A stretch of DNA of 64,000 nt from Castellaniella sp034674885 (GTDB lineage Bacteria; Pseudomonadota; Gammaproteobacteria; Burkholderiales; Burkholderiaceae_B), in assembly GCF_034674885.1 (NCBI RefSeq), contig NZ_JAUCDS010000005.1, positions 67,953 through 131,952 of the forward strand, written 5' to 3'. This document shows, one piece after another, positions 43,323 through 52,471 of the stretch. The notes under the pieces were generated by a model that was given only the letters and a program-made list of their open reading frames with translations, had not been told where the DNA came from and did no database searches. Position 1 is the first letter of the stretch, and every line of letters starts with the position of its first letter. The translations under genes were made by a program, and so were the position numbers.

Positions 43323-44528
43323 TCAGGCCAACGGCTGGGCCGACGACGCGGCAGCCTGGGTGTCACGCAGCGAACCCAGAAAGGTTTCCATCCGGGATAT
43401 GGCCTCGCGCAGGCGGTCCAGGCCCGTGGCATAGGAAAAGCGCACGGTATGGCCGGCATGCGCACGGCCGAAGTCCAGGCCCGGCACGGCGGCCACGCCG
43501 GCCTCGTGCAGCAACCGGTGGCAGAATTCAGCGCCGTCCAGGCCCTGGGCGCGGATGTCGGCAAAGATATAGAAGGCGCCGTCGGGTGCGGCGGGCACGT
43601 CCAGCCCCAGCCGTGCGAATTCCGGCAGCAGGTAGTCGCGTCTTTCCTTGAAGGACAGGCGCCGGCGCTCGTAGATCTGCATGACTTCAGGCTCGAAGCA
43701 GCTGAGCGCCGCATGCTGGGCCAGCGCCGGTGCGCAGATGGCCAGGCTGGCCGCCAGCCGTTCGATGGCCGGCATCAGGGCGGCCGGGGCCATCAGCCAG
43801 CCCAGGCGCCAGCCCGTCATGTGGAAGTATTTCGAGAAGCTGTTGATGACCACCAGGTCGTCGTCCAGGGTCAGGGCGCTTTGCGGGGCCTCGTCGTAGT
43901 ACAGGCCCAGGTAGATTTCGTCCATGATGACGAAACCCCCGCGTTCGCGCACGGCGGCGATCAGGGCGCGCAGGGCTTCGCGGGGCATGGACGTGCCGGT
44001 GGGGTTGCTGGGCGAGGCGATCAGCACCCCCCGTGTGGCCGGCCCCCAGTGGGCGGCGATGTCTTCGGGCCGCAGCTGGAAGCGGTGCTCGGCGTCGGTG
44101 GGAATCAGCCGGGCGGTGCCGCCGGCGGCGGTGATGAAATTCTGGTTGGCCGGGTAGGACGGGTCGGGCATCAGGACCTCGTCGCCGGGGTTGATCAGGG
44201 CCAGGGTGGCCAGCAGCAGGGCGCCGGATGCGCCGCTGGTGACCAGGATACGGGATGGGTCGACCCGTGCGCCGAAGTGGGTGTCGTAGTAATGCGAGAT
44301 GGCCTCGCGCAGCGCGGGGATGCCGACAGGCGCGGTATAGCCGCTGAGGCCGGCGTCCGCAGCCCGATTCAGGGTTTCCAGCACCCGGGCCGGTGCCGTG
44401 AAATCCGGTTCGCCGATCCCCAGGCTGATGATGTCGCGGCCTTGGGCAGCCAGCGCCTGCGCCTGTTTCAGGACTTCCACGGCGTAGAATGGCACCGTGC
44501 GTTGGGTTCTGTCGGCCAGTCGGACCAT
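43323..44528 (-). CDS. PLP-dependent aminotransferase (class I/II)
   Basis: Aspartate-family fold type I aminotransferase of 401 residues. Motifs: SLGIGEPDF, GYTAPVGIPALREAIS, ASPSNPTGT (Asn for the PLP), DEIYLGLYYD, and the Schiff-base lysine in NSFSKYFHMTGWRLGW. FSYATGLDRL supplies the substrate-binding arginine region. Substrate unknown; alanine or aspartate/aromatic activity is possible. Monocistronic by position; 54 bases from the divergent gene at 44583. Confidence 0.92.
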   Translation of the reverse strand: MVRLADRTQRTVPFYAVEVLKQAQALAAQGRDIISLGIGEPDFTAPARVLETLNRAADAGLSGYTAPVGIPALREAISHYYDTHFGARVDPSRILVTSGASGALLLATLALINPGDEVLMPDPSYPANQNFITAAGGTARLIPTDAEHRFQLRPEDIAAHWGPATRGVLIASPSNPTGTSMPREALRALIAAVRERGGFVIMDEIYLGLYYDEAPQSALTLDDDLVVINSFSKYFHMTGWRLGWLMAPAALMPAIERLAASLAICAPALAQHAALSCFEPEVMQIYERRRLSFKERRDYLLPEFARLGLDVPAAPDGAFYIFADIRAQGLDGAEFCHRLLHEAGVAAVPGLDFGRAHAGHTVRFSYATGLDRLREAISRMETFLGSLRDTQAAASSAQPLA

Positions 44529-44582
44529 GACGAATCTCTACCGCATTGTCTAAAAGCTTCATTGTAGCCTTGGGGGGCCCCT

Positions 44583-45515
44583 ATGCAGTCACCGTCGCGC
44601 CGCGCCTTTCTGGTTGGACGCCGTGCCGATCGATCTCCCTGGGAAGCCTTCCTGGCTCGTCTGCGCCGGGCTGCCCAGGGGCAGGTCTACGATTTTTCCA
44701 CGCCGGCCGGCAGCGCCCGGCTGGTGCCGGGCCACATGCAGGACGTCTACCAGGCGCGCGCCCTGTGTCACGAATACGGCGTCACGCTGGCGCTGGACAG
44801 CATTCCGTCCCCGGCTTTGCTGGATGACGCACCCGTGCTGTGGGTGGAACCCGGTTCGGCCATGGCCCGCTACGAACGCCTGGGGGCCGATGATCCACGC
44901 TGGTTCGTGCAGCCGGGCTGCCTGGTGGGGGAACTGGAATCCGCCGGCCTGCCGCAGTTCCGCGATCAGCCGCCTCACCTGACCGTGGCCGCCTGGCTGG
45001 CGGACCGCCGCAGTTGCGACTGGGATCGCGGGCAGACCGCTGCCAGCGGCCTGGTGCATGCCATGGTGCTGCTGGCCGATGGCACCCAGGCCAACCTGGG
45101 GGCGTTCGGGGTCGACAATCGCAAGCCCCTGGACAACCTGCGGGTGCAGGCCATGATTCCGCGCCTTTTCGAACTCAATGCCAGCGCCCTGGCGGCTGCG
45201 CCCGCAGATGCGGATGCCCTCTGGGACGCCCGCTACCGGCTCGATGCGCTCAGCCCGGCACAGGAGAGCACGCTGAACCTGTCCCACCTGCTGTTGGGCC
45301 ACGGCGGGGAACTGGGCTGGGTCGAATGGCTGGTCTTCGACGAGCGCCAGGGCATTCCTGCCGAGCGTCCCTACGAATCCCGCTATGGGCATCGCGCCGG
45401 GTCGGGCGCGGCGGCGTCATCGACCGACCAGGCCGTCCGGGCGCTGTTCGACCCCGATGGGCTCTTTCCTTCCCAGGGACAGCAGTTCGGCCATTTCTAT
45501 GGCGTGGATGCATGA
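44583..45515 (+). CDS. Degenerate FAD-linked-oxidase-like protein, function unknown
   Basis: Protein of 310 residues. Parts line up with the FAD-binding_4/glycolate oxidase plan: ARALCHEYGVTLALD where these proteins have a strand-turn-strand, VLWVEPG...WFVQPGCLVGEL, HLTVAAWLADRRSCDWDRGQTAASGLVHAMVLLADGT and the C-terminal RALFDPDGLFPSQG, equivalent to the common AFDPDGILNPGK ending. But the flavin-binding R-G-x-G-T-S/G loop is absent and the length is only two thirds of the normal size. So it is likely a divergent homologue without FAD, or one binding it differently. Its neighbours give no functional hint. Confidence 0.75.
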   Translation: MQSPSRRAFLVGRRADRSPWEAFLARLRRAAQGQVYDFSTPAGSARLVPGHMQDVYQARALCHEYGVTLALDSIPSPALLDDAPVLWVEPGSAMARYERLGADDPRWFVQPGCLVGELESAGLPQFRDQPPHLTVAAWLADRRSCDWDRGQTAASGLVHAMVLLADGTQANLGAFGVDNRKPLDNLRVQAMIPRLFELNASALAAAPADADALWDARYRLDALSPAQESTLNLSHLLLGHGGELGWVEWLVFDERQGIPAERPYESRYGHRAGSGAAASSTDQAVRALFDPDGLFPSQGQQFGHFYGVDA

Positions 45516-45601
45516 GCCGCATGCGGGCCAGGGCGTACCCCTGACCCGGGCAAGCGGCTAGAATGACATCACCCCTCATATCACTTGATCAAGGCATCAC
45601 G

Positions 45602-47896
45602 ATGGATGAATCCCTGCGCGCGGCGGCGCTCGAATATCACGAGCATGGCCGTCCCGGCAAAATCTCGGTCACTCCCACCAAACAGCTCTCCAATCAGCGG
45701 GATCTGGCGTTGGCCTATTCCCCCGGGGTGGCGGCGGCCTGCGAGGAAATCGTCGCTGATGCCCACAACGCCTTCCGCTATACCGGGCGGGGCAACCTGG
45801 TCGGCGTGATCACCAACGGCACGGCGGTGCTGGGCCTGGGCAACATCGGCCCGCTGGCGTCCAAGCCCGTCATGGAAGGCAAGGCCGTGCTGTTCAAGAA
45901 ATTCTCCGGCCTGGACGTCTTCGACATCGAGATCAACGAGCTGGACCCGGACAAGCTCGTCGACATCATCGCGGGTCTGGAGCCCACGTTCGGCGGCATC
46001 AACCTGGAAGACATCAAGGCGCCGGAATGCTTCGAGGTCGAGCGCAAGCTGCGCGAACGCATGAATATCCCGGTCTTCCACGATGACCAGCACGGTACCG
46101 CCATCTGCGTGACGGCTGCGTTCATCAACGGGCTGGAAGTCGTCGGCAAGGACGTCGCCAAGGTCAAGGTCGTGGTGTCGGGCGCCGGGGCTGCCGCCCT
46201 GGGTTGCCTGGACCTGATGATGGACATGGGGCTGCCTCTGGAACACATCTGGGTTTCCGACATCGAAGGCGTGGTCTACGAAGGCCGTACCGTCCTGATG
46301 GATCCGAAAAAGGCCTGCTTCGCGCAAAAGACCGATGCCCGGACGCTGGACGACATCATCGGCGATGCCGACGTCTTCCTGGGCCTGTCCGCAGGCGGCG
46401 TGCTCAAGCCCCACATGGTCAAGAAAATGGCCGCTCGCCCGCTGGTGCTGGCGCTGGCCAACCCCAATCCGGAAATCCTGCCGGCCGATGCCCTGGCGGC
46501 GCGCGACGACGTCGTCATCGCCACCGGTCGGTCCGACTTCCCCAACCAGGTCAATAACGTCCTGTGCTTCCCCTATATCTTCCGGGGGGCGCTGGACGTC
46601 GGCGCCACGACGATCACGCGCGGCATGGAAAAAGCCGCCGTCATGGCCATCTGCAAACTGGCCCGCGAGGAACAGAACGACGTCGTGGCGGCCGCCTACG
46701 GCCTGTACGACGTGTCCTTCGGACCCCATTACTTCATTCCGAAGCCGTTCGATCCACGGCTGATCGTGCGTATTTCCCCGGCAGTCGCCAAGGCTGCCAT
46801 GGAAGACGGCGTGGCCACGCGCCCCCTGGCCGATTTCGACAGCTACGCCGGCCAGCTGGAACAGTTCGTCTACCATTCCGGCGCCTTCATGAAGCCGCTG
46901 TTCTCGGCAGCCCGGGCCATGGTGCGCGAAGGCGGCAAATCCCGCATCGTCTTTGCCGAAGGGGAAGACGAACGCGTGCTGCGCGCCGTCCAGATCGTGG
47001 TCGATGAACGTCTGGCCAGGCCCATCCTGATCGGCCGTCCGGCCGTGCTGGCGGCCCGTATCGAAAAATACGGCCTGCGCATCCGCCTGGGCGAGGACGT
47101 CGAGGTCACCAACCCCGAACACGACGAACGCTTCCACCATTACTGGACCGCATACTGGGAACTGATGTGCCGTCGCGGCATCACCAAGGAAATGGCGCGT
47201 GTCGAGATGCGCCGCCGCCTGACGCTCATCGGCGCCATGATGGTGCATCTGGGCGACGCAGACGGCATGATCTGCGGCACGGTGGGTTCCTACGGCAACC
47301 ACCTGCGCTTCATCGATGAAGTGCTGGGCCTGCAGCCGGGCGCGCAGACCTACGCTGCCATGAATATCCTGCTGCTCGAAGAACGCACCATCGCCCTGGC
47401 CGACACGCACGTCAACGACAACCCCGATGCGGCACAGATCGCAGAGATCACGCTGATGGCGGCCGAGGAAATGCGCCGCCTGAACATCGAACCCAAGGTC
47501 GCCTTGCTGTCGCGCTCGAACTTCGGCACCGGCAGTTCGTCCTCGGGCGAGAAAATGCGCGCGGCGCTGAGCCTGGTGCGCGAGCGCGCGCCCAACCTGG
47601 AAATCGACGGCGAGATGCATGGCGACTGCGCCCTGGATCCGGCGCTGCGCGAGCGCATCCTGCCGTCCACGACGCTGCACGGCGAAGCCAATCTGTTGAT
47701 CTGCCCCAGCGTCGATGCCGGCAACATCGCCTACAACCTGCTCAAGACAGCGGCCGGCGGCAATGTGGCGGTCGGGCCCTTCCTGCTGGGCGCCAGCGCC
47801 CCGGTGCATATCCTGACGTCCAGTTCCACCGTGCGCCGGATCGTCAACATGGCGGCCTTGACGGTGGTCGATGCCAACAAGCCACGACGCTCCTGA
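45602..47896 (+). CDS. maeB: NADP-dependent malic enzyme MaeB (malic enzyme-phosphotransacetylase fusion)
   Basis: Decarboxylates malate to pyruvate; 764 residues. The malic-enzyme part (about 1-430) has YTGRGNLVGVITNGTAVLGLGNIG, the metal site NLEDIKAPECFEVE, FHDDQHGTA and the NADP fold VVVSGAGAAALGC; the C-terminal 330 residues are a phosphotransacetylase-like domain thought to be regulatory (acetyl-CoA inhibition). The ATG at 45602 is preferred over one 13 codons upstream because family members begin MDESLRAAALEYHE. A TAGAAT hexamer at 45559-45564 is a possible -10 element. Its last 26 bases overlap the patatin gene. Confidence 0.96.
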   Translation: MDESLRAAALEYHEHGRPGKISVTPTKQLSNQRDLALAYSPGVAAACEEIVADAHNAFRYTGRGNLVGVITNGTAVLGLGNIGPLASKPVMEGKAVLFKKFSGLDVFDIEINELDPDKLVDIIAGLEPTFGGINLEDIKAPECFEVERKLRERMNIPVFHDDQHGTAICVTAAFINGLEVVGKDVAKVKVVVSGAGAAALGCLDLMMDMGLPLEHIWVSDIEGVVYEGRTVLMDPKKACFAQKTDARTLDDIIGDADVFLGLSAGGVLKPHMVKKMAARPLVLALANPNPEILPADALAARDDVVIATGRSDFPNQVNNVLCFPYIFRGALDVGATTITRGMEKAAVMAICKLAREEQNDVVAAAYGLYDVSFGPHYFIPKPFDPRLIVRISPAVAKAAMEDGVATRPLADFDSYAGQLEQFVYHSGAFMKPLFSAARAMVREGGKSRIVFAEGEDERVLRAVQIVVDERLARPILIGRPAVLAARIEKYGLRIRLGEDVEVTNPEHDERFHHYWTAYWELMCRRGITKEMARVEMRRRLTLIGAMMVHLGDADGMICGTVGSYGNHLRFIDEVLGLQPGAQTYAAMNILLLEERTIALADTHVNDNPDAAQIAEITLMAAEEMRRLNIEPKVALLSRSNFGTGSSSSGEKMRAALSLVRERAPNLEIDGEMHGDCALDPALRERILPSTTLHGEANLLICPSVDAGNIAYNLLKTAAGGNVAVGPFLLGASAPVHILTSSSTVRRIVNMAALTVVDANKPRRS

Positions 47897-49085
47897 CCGA
47901 CCGCAGGTCGGCCTGGTCATGACCGGGGGCGGCGCCCGCGCCGCCTACCAGGCCGGTGTGCTGTCCGGGGTCCTGCAGGTGCTGGACCCGGGCAGCAGCC
48001 CCCGGTTTCGCAATCCCTTCGATATCATCTGCGGGACGTCGGCGGGGGCCATCAATGCCGCCGCCCTGGCGTGCCGCGCCCATCAGCCGCATCGGGCCGT
48101 CAGCCACCTGTCGGCCCTGTGGCAGGCCCTGCACACCCGCGACATCTATTATTCGGACGCTCCGCGCCTGATGCGCACCGGTCTGCAGTGGCTGGGCATG
48201 CTCGGCCTGGGCTGGATACGCCCGCAGTTGGCCCGCCATGCCCCGCGTTCCCTGCTGAACAACGAGCCCCTGGCGGGTCTGTTGGGCAGAACGCTCAGTT
48301 TCTCCCGCTTGCAGACCAATCTGAATCGCGGGCACCTGAAGGCTCTGGCCATCACTGCCACGGCCTACACGACCGGGGAACACCTGACCTTCTATCAGGC
48401 CTGCGAAAGCAGCATCCTGCCCTGGACGCGCACGCTGCGACGGGCGGTGGCCTGCTCCATCGGGGTGGATCATCTGCTGGCGTCCAGCGCCATTCCCTTC
48501 GTATTCCCGGCACGGGCGATCCTGATGGGCGACCGGACCCTGTGGTGCGGTGACGGATCGATGCGCCAGCTGGCGCCCATCAGTCCGGCCATCCATCTGG
48601 GGGCGGAACGGGTCTTCGTGATCAGCACCAACTACCAGGATGAAACACAGCCCGGCATCCGCGAACTCAGCCCCGCGTATCCCAGCCTGGCGCAGATCGC
48701 CGGCCATACTTTGTCCAATATTTTTCTGGACGGCATCTCGGTCGATATGGAACGCATGGAGCGAATCAATGGGCTGCTTGCGCGAATCCCCGCAAATGGA
48801 TTAAAAAGCGAGTCACTGCGGCCCATCCATACCTTGATGGTCTCCCCCAGCCGGTCACTGGATGACATGGCGCTGGACCATCTGGATGAGTTGCCAGGCG
48901 CCGTGCAGACCTTGTTCCGGGTGCTGGGGGTATCGCCCCGCAAGGCGGATGCCGCAGGCGGCGCCCTGGCGTCTTATTTGTTGTTCGAAGCAGGCTACAC
49001 CCGCGACCTGATTGCGTTGGGCAGGGCAGACAGCATGAACCGTGCTGATGAGATCATCGCTTTTTTCAAGGAGTGGCCCGCATGA
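47871..49085 (+). CDS. Patatin-like phospholipase
   Basis: Predicted serine lipase of 404 residues with the patatin signatures: glycine-rich MTGGGARAAYQAGVL as oxyanion hole, the nucleophile serine in CGTSAGAIN, and the catalytic aspartate in CGDGSMRQLAPI (usually DGG). No signal peptide. The start inside the maeB 3' end (26-base overlap) is the first ATG and gives the family-like beginning 15 residues later. Close bacterial relatives act in membrane lipid turnover. The stop overlaps the barstar-like start as ATGA. Confidence 0.92.
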   Translation: MPTSHDAPDRPQVGLVMTGGGARAAYQAGVLSGVLQVLDPGSSPRFRNPFDIICGTSAGAINAAALACRAHQPHRAVSHLSALWQALHTRDIYYSDAPRLMRTGLQWLGMLGLGWIRPQLARHAPRSLLNNEPLAGLLGRTLSFSRLQTNLNRGHLKALAITATAYTTGEHLTFYQACESSILPWTRTLRRAVACSIGVDHLLASSAIPFVFPARAILMGDRTLWCGDGSMRQLAPISPAIHLGAERVFVISTNYQDETQPGIRELSPAYPSLAQIAGHTLSNIFLDGISVDMERMERINGLLARIPANGLKSESLRPIHTLMVSPSRSLDDMALDHLDELPGAVQTLFRVLGVSPRKADAAGGALASYLLFEAGYTRDLIALGRADSMNRADEIIAFFKEWPA

Positions 49086-49543
49086 GTCAGGCCCAGATAA
49101 GCAAAATGTTCGCCCGGGGCGTCGTCGACGCCCAGGTTGTGTCCGAACAGGATGCGATGGCGGCCGCCACCGAGGCCGGCCTGGCGGCTTTTGTGGTGGA
49201 TTGCGACCGCGCGCGCAGCCGCTCCGCCGTGTTGCGGGCGGTGGTGAAATCCATCGACTATCCCGAATTTTTCGGCGGCAATCTGGATGCCCTGTACGAT
49301 TGCCTGTGCGATACGCTGGGCGACCAGAAATCCGGGCTGTTCCTGTGGTTCCGTCACCTGCATTCAGGCGACCCGGCCCTGGCCGAGGATGCCGAAGCCA
49401 TCCGCGCGGTGTGCGACGACGTGGTCGAGTTCGGCCAGAATAACGAACGCGTGTTCGCCTACGCGATCCAGCATGCCGGGGCGCATCCCGCCCCCGAACC
49501 CGGCGTCGATCCCACGCCGTATTCCGGCCGTGAGGACAACTGA
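49082..49543 (+). CDS. Barstar-related protein
   Basis: Protein of 153 residues whose centre matches the barstar (ribonuclease inhibitor) family: AFVVDCDRARSRSAVLRAVVKSIDYPEFFGGNLDALYDCLCDTL, including the F-G-x-N-x-D/W-D-A-L-Y signature, and LFLWFRHLHS. The C-terminal tail (APEPGVDPTPYSGRE) is disordered-looking. The ATG at 49082 overlaps the patatin stop and is preceded by AAGGAG at good spacing. No barnase-like RNase is seen in the window, so its partner is unknown. Convergent with rsmE, 10 bases away. Confidence 0.9.
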   Translation: MSQAQISKMFARGVVDAQVVSEQDAMAAATEAGLAAFVVDCDRARSRSAVLRAVVKSIDYPEFFGGNLDALYDCLCDTLGDQKSGLFLWFRHLHSGDPALAEDAEAIRAVCDDVVEFGQNNERVFAYAIQHAGAHPAPEPGVDPTPYSGREDN

Positions 49544-49553
49544 ACCGCAGCGT

Positions 49554-50276
49554 TCACCAGCGCAGCAGGGCGCCGGCGGCGGCCACCATGGCCAGCCCGG
49601 CGGTTTCCGTGCGCAGGACCCGAGGCCCGAAGCGCACGCCCTGCAGGCCCCGACTCCGTGCCAGAGTCAGTTCGTCGGGCGACCAGCCACCTTCCGGTCC
49701 CACGAGCAGGTTCAGACATTCACCCACGCCCGCCAGGGCCTGGGGAAAATCAATATCGCCTTCCGGGTGGCAGAACAGGCTGATGCCGCTCAGGTGATCC
49801 AGGCTGTCGCGCAAGGGCGCGGGTTCGCGCACCTGCATCAGGCGGTTGCGTCCGCATTGTTCGCTGGCGGCCTGCACGATGGCGCGCCAGTGCGCCAGGC
49901 GCTTTTCCAGGCGCGGACCGGTGAGGCGCAGCACACTGCGCTCGGCCGCCACCGGGATCAGCTCGCTGACGCCCAGTTCGACGGCCTTTTCCACGATCCA
50001 GTCCATCTTGTCGCCCGATGCGATGCCCTGGATCAGGGTCAGCCGGCCACGCAGTTCGCACTCGATGGCCTCGTGGGGGCCGACGTTCGCCAGGGCGGTG
50101 CGCCCCTGGATGTCCAGCACGGCGGGGTACTGGCCGCCGCGCCCGTCAAACAGGGTCACGGCCGTGCCGGCGGGCAGGCGCAGGACCCGGATCGCATGAT
50201 GCGCCAGGGATTCGGGCAATTCGATCCGGCTGTCGGCCTGCAGTGGCGACGGACAGAAAAATCGGGCGGTGGGCAT
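49554..50276 (-). CDS. rsmE: 16S rRNA (uracil-1498-N3)-methyltransferase RsmE
   Basis: SPOUT-fold methyltransferase of 240 residues. The SAM-binding knot is visible as LNLLVGPEGGWSPDE and RFGPRVLRTETAGL; KMDWIVEKAVELGVSELIPV and RSVLR precede it, and the N-terminal PUA-like part begins RFFCPSPL. Single gene, divergent from tkt. Confidence 0.96.
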   Translation of the reverse strand: MPTARFFCPSPLQADSRIELPESLAHHAIRVLRLPAGTAVTLFDGRGGQYPAVLDIQGRTALANVGPHEAIECELRGRLTLIQGIASGDKMDWIVEKAVELGVSELIPVAAERSVLRLTGPRLEKRLAHWRAIVQAASEQCGRNRLMQVREPAPLRDSLDHLSGISLFCHPEGDIDFPQALAGVGECLNLLVGPEGGWSPDELTLARSRGLQGVRFGPRVLRTETAGLAMVAAAGALLRW

Positions 50277-50337
50277 GAATGGATGAGTGTCCCTGCAGCG
50301 TGAATGCTCGGACTATAAACCGGAGCGGGCAGGGTGG

Positions 50338-50343
50338 TAAAAT
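50338..50343 (+). promoter_or_regulatory. Possible -10 element for tkt
   Basis: TAAAAT preceded by TGG (extended -10 form) about 70 bases before the tkt ATG; no good -35 element at 17 bases. A TATAAA at 50314-50319 is an alternative. The remaining leader between the rsmE start and tkt holds nothing else I can name. Confidence 0.35.
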
Positions 50344-50413
50344 TCAGGGCTTTGTCATCCTGTATGCGGCGAGGCTTGCGGCAATGACCGCGTGGTTCGC
50401 CCCCCAAGACCCT

Positions 50414-52459
50414 ATGAGCGCTTTGCCCGCCCCTGATCCCGCCATGGCCAACGCGATTCGCGTACTGGCCATGGATGCCGTCCAACAAGCCAATTCCGGA
50501 CACCCGGGCGCCCCCATGGGCATGGCGGATATCGCGCATGTGCTCTGGACGCGTCATCTGCGTCACAACCCGTCCGACCCTGCCTGGCTCGACCGCGATC
50601 GCTTCGTGCTGTCCAACGGGCATGGCTCGATGTTGTTGTACGCGCTGCTGCATCTCAGCGGCTACGACCTGCCCATGGATGAACTGCGCAATTTCCGCCA
50701 GCTGCATTCCAAAACCCCGGGACACCCGGAAGTCGGCATCACGCCGGGGGTGGAAACCACGACCGGGCCGCTGGGCCAGGGTCTGGCCAACGGGGTCGGC
50801 ATGGCGTTGGCCCAGGCCCTGCTGGCACGGGAATTCAACCGCCCGGGGCATGAGATCATCGATCACGACACCTACGTGTTCGTGGGCGACGGCTGCCTCA
50901 TGGAAGGCATCTCTCACGAGGCCTGCTCTCTGGCCGGCACGCTGGGCCTGTCGCGCCTGATCGTGTTCTACGACGACAACGGCATCTCCATCGACGGCCA
51001 GGTTCAGGACTGGTTCGCCGATGATACGCCGGCGCGTTTCGAAGCCTACGGCTGGAACGTGCTGCGCGGCGTCGACGGCCACGACATGAACGCGCTGGAT
51101 GCGGCGATCGGTCAGGCAAAATCCCATGCCGCCGATGGTCGCGGGCCTACCCTGATCTGCTGCCGCACCGTCATCGGGCGCGGCGCCCCCACCAAGGCCG
51201 GCACCGAAAAGGTCCACGGCGCGCCCCTGGGCGCGGACGAGATCGCCGCCGCGCGCAAGGCCATGGGCTGGAATCATCCGCCCTTCGAGATCCCGCGCGA
51301 GGTCTATGCCTACTGGAACGGCCGCGAACGCGGCGCCCACCTGCAGTCCGACTGGCAGGTGCGCTTCGATCACTACGCCGAAGCCTACCCTGAACTGGCT
51401 GCGGAACTCTGCCGGCGCATGGCTGGCGAACTGCCCGTGAATTTCGTCGAACGCGCCCGCGACTATGTGATGTCCACGCAGGACAAGGCGGAATCCATCG
51501 CCTCGCGCAAGGCCTCGCAGCAGGCTATCGCGGCATTTGCCGGCATCCTGCCCGAGATGCTTGGGGGCTCGGCCGACCTTACCGGGTCCAACTTCACCGA
51601 CTGGAAGGGCGTCGTGCCCGTGCGCCGCAAGGCCGACGGCCTGCAGGCCGGGCGCCACATCAATTACGGCGTGCGCGAGTTCGGCATGGCGGCCATCATG
51701 AACGGCGTGGCCCTGCATGGCGGCTATCTGCCCTTTGGCGGCACTTTCCTGACGTTTTCCGACTACTCCCGCAATGCCCTGCGCATGGCGGCCCTGATGC
51801 GCCAGCGCGTGGTGCACGTCTTCACGCATGATTCCATCGGTCTGGGCGAAGACGGCCCGACGCACCAGTCCATTGAGCACGCCGGCAGCCTGCGCCTGAT
51901 CCCCAACCTGCATGTCTGGCGCCCGTGCGACACGACCGAAACGGCAGTGGCCTGGCAGTCCGCCCTGGCGCGCCCGGCCAGCCTGGGCATGGCCGTGCAC
52001 GACGGCGGGCCTTCGGCGCTGCTGCTGTCGCGCCAGAACCTGCCCTTCGTCGCCCGCGATGTCGCCACCACCGATGCGATTGCGCGCGGCGGCTATGTGC
52101 TGCGCGACATGGTGGGCGCCTGCGCCGTCATCATCGCCACCGGGTCCGAGGTCGAACTCGCCCTGCAGGCCCAGGATCAGTTGGCCGCGCGCGGTATTGC
52201 CACGCGCGTGGTCTCCATGCCCTGCACTCAGATCTTCGATGCCCAGGATGCCGGTTGGCGCAGCACTGTGCTGCCGGCCGGCCTGCCGCGCGTGGCTGTC
52301 GAGGCTGGTGGCACGGCCACCTGGTACAAATACGTCGGAACGGCCGGTGCTGTGGTCGGGATCGACACGTTCGGGGAATCGGCGCCTGCCGGTGTGTTGT
52401 TCAAACATTTCAAACTGACGGCCGATCATGTCGCGGCCACGGTCGAACAGCTTTTGTAA
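50414..52459 (+). CDS. tkt: Transketolase
   Basis: TPP enzyme moving two-carbon units in the pentose-phosphate or Calvin pathway; 681 residues from the ATG at 50414 (MSALPAPDPAMANAIRVLAMD). TPP/metal motif GDGCLMEGISHEACSLAGTLGLSRLIVFYDDN, the SNGHGSMLLYALLHLSGY block, LGGSADLTGSN, and VFTHDSIGLGEDGPTHQ with catalytic histidines. gap follows after 12 bases and pgk after another 81, a sugar-phosphate operon. Earlier ATGs at 50384 and 50279 are less likely. Confidence 0.97.
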   Translation: MSALPAPDPAMANAIRVLAMDAVQQANSGHPGAPMGMADIAHVLWTRHLRHNPSDPAWLDRDRFVLSNGHGSMLLYALLHLSGYDLPMDELRNFRQLHSKTPGHPEVGITPGVETTTGPLGQGLANGVGMALAQALLAREFNRPGHEIIDHDTYVFVGDGCLMEGISHEACSLAGTLGLSRLIVFYDDNGISIDGQVQDWFADDTPARFEAYGWNVLRGVDGHDMNALDAAIGQAKSHAADGRGPTLICCRTVIGRGAPTKAGTEKVHGAPLGADEIAAARKAMGWNHPPFEIPREVYAYWNGRERGAHLQSDWQVRFDHYAEAYPELAAELCRRMAGELPVNFVERARDYVMSTQDKAESIASRKASQQAIAAFAGILPEMLGGSADLTGSNFTDWKGVVPVRRKADGLQAGRHINYGVREFGMAAIMNGVALHGGYLPFGGTFLTFSDYSRNALRMAALMRQRVVHVFTHDSIGLGEDGPTHQSIEHAGSLRLIPNLHVWRPCDTTETAVAWQSALARPASLGMAVHDGGPSALLLSRQNLPFVARDVATTDAIARGGYVLRDMVGACAVIIATGSEVELALQAQDQLAARGIATRVVSMPCTQIFDAQDAGWRSTVLPAGLPRVAVEAGGTATWYKYVGTAGAVVGIDTFGESAPAGVLFKHFKLTADHVAATVEQLL

Positions 52460-52471
52460 AGGAGATCCTTC

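Noticed and set aside
45581..47920. 779-codon reverse open frame
   Set aside because: Exactly antisense to maeB with no family-like motif; shadow.
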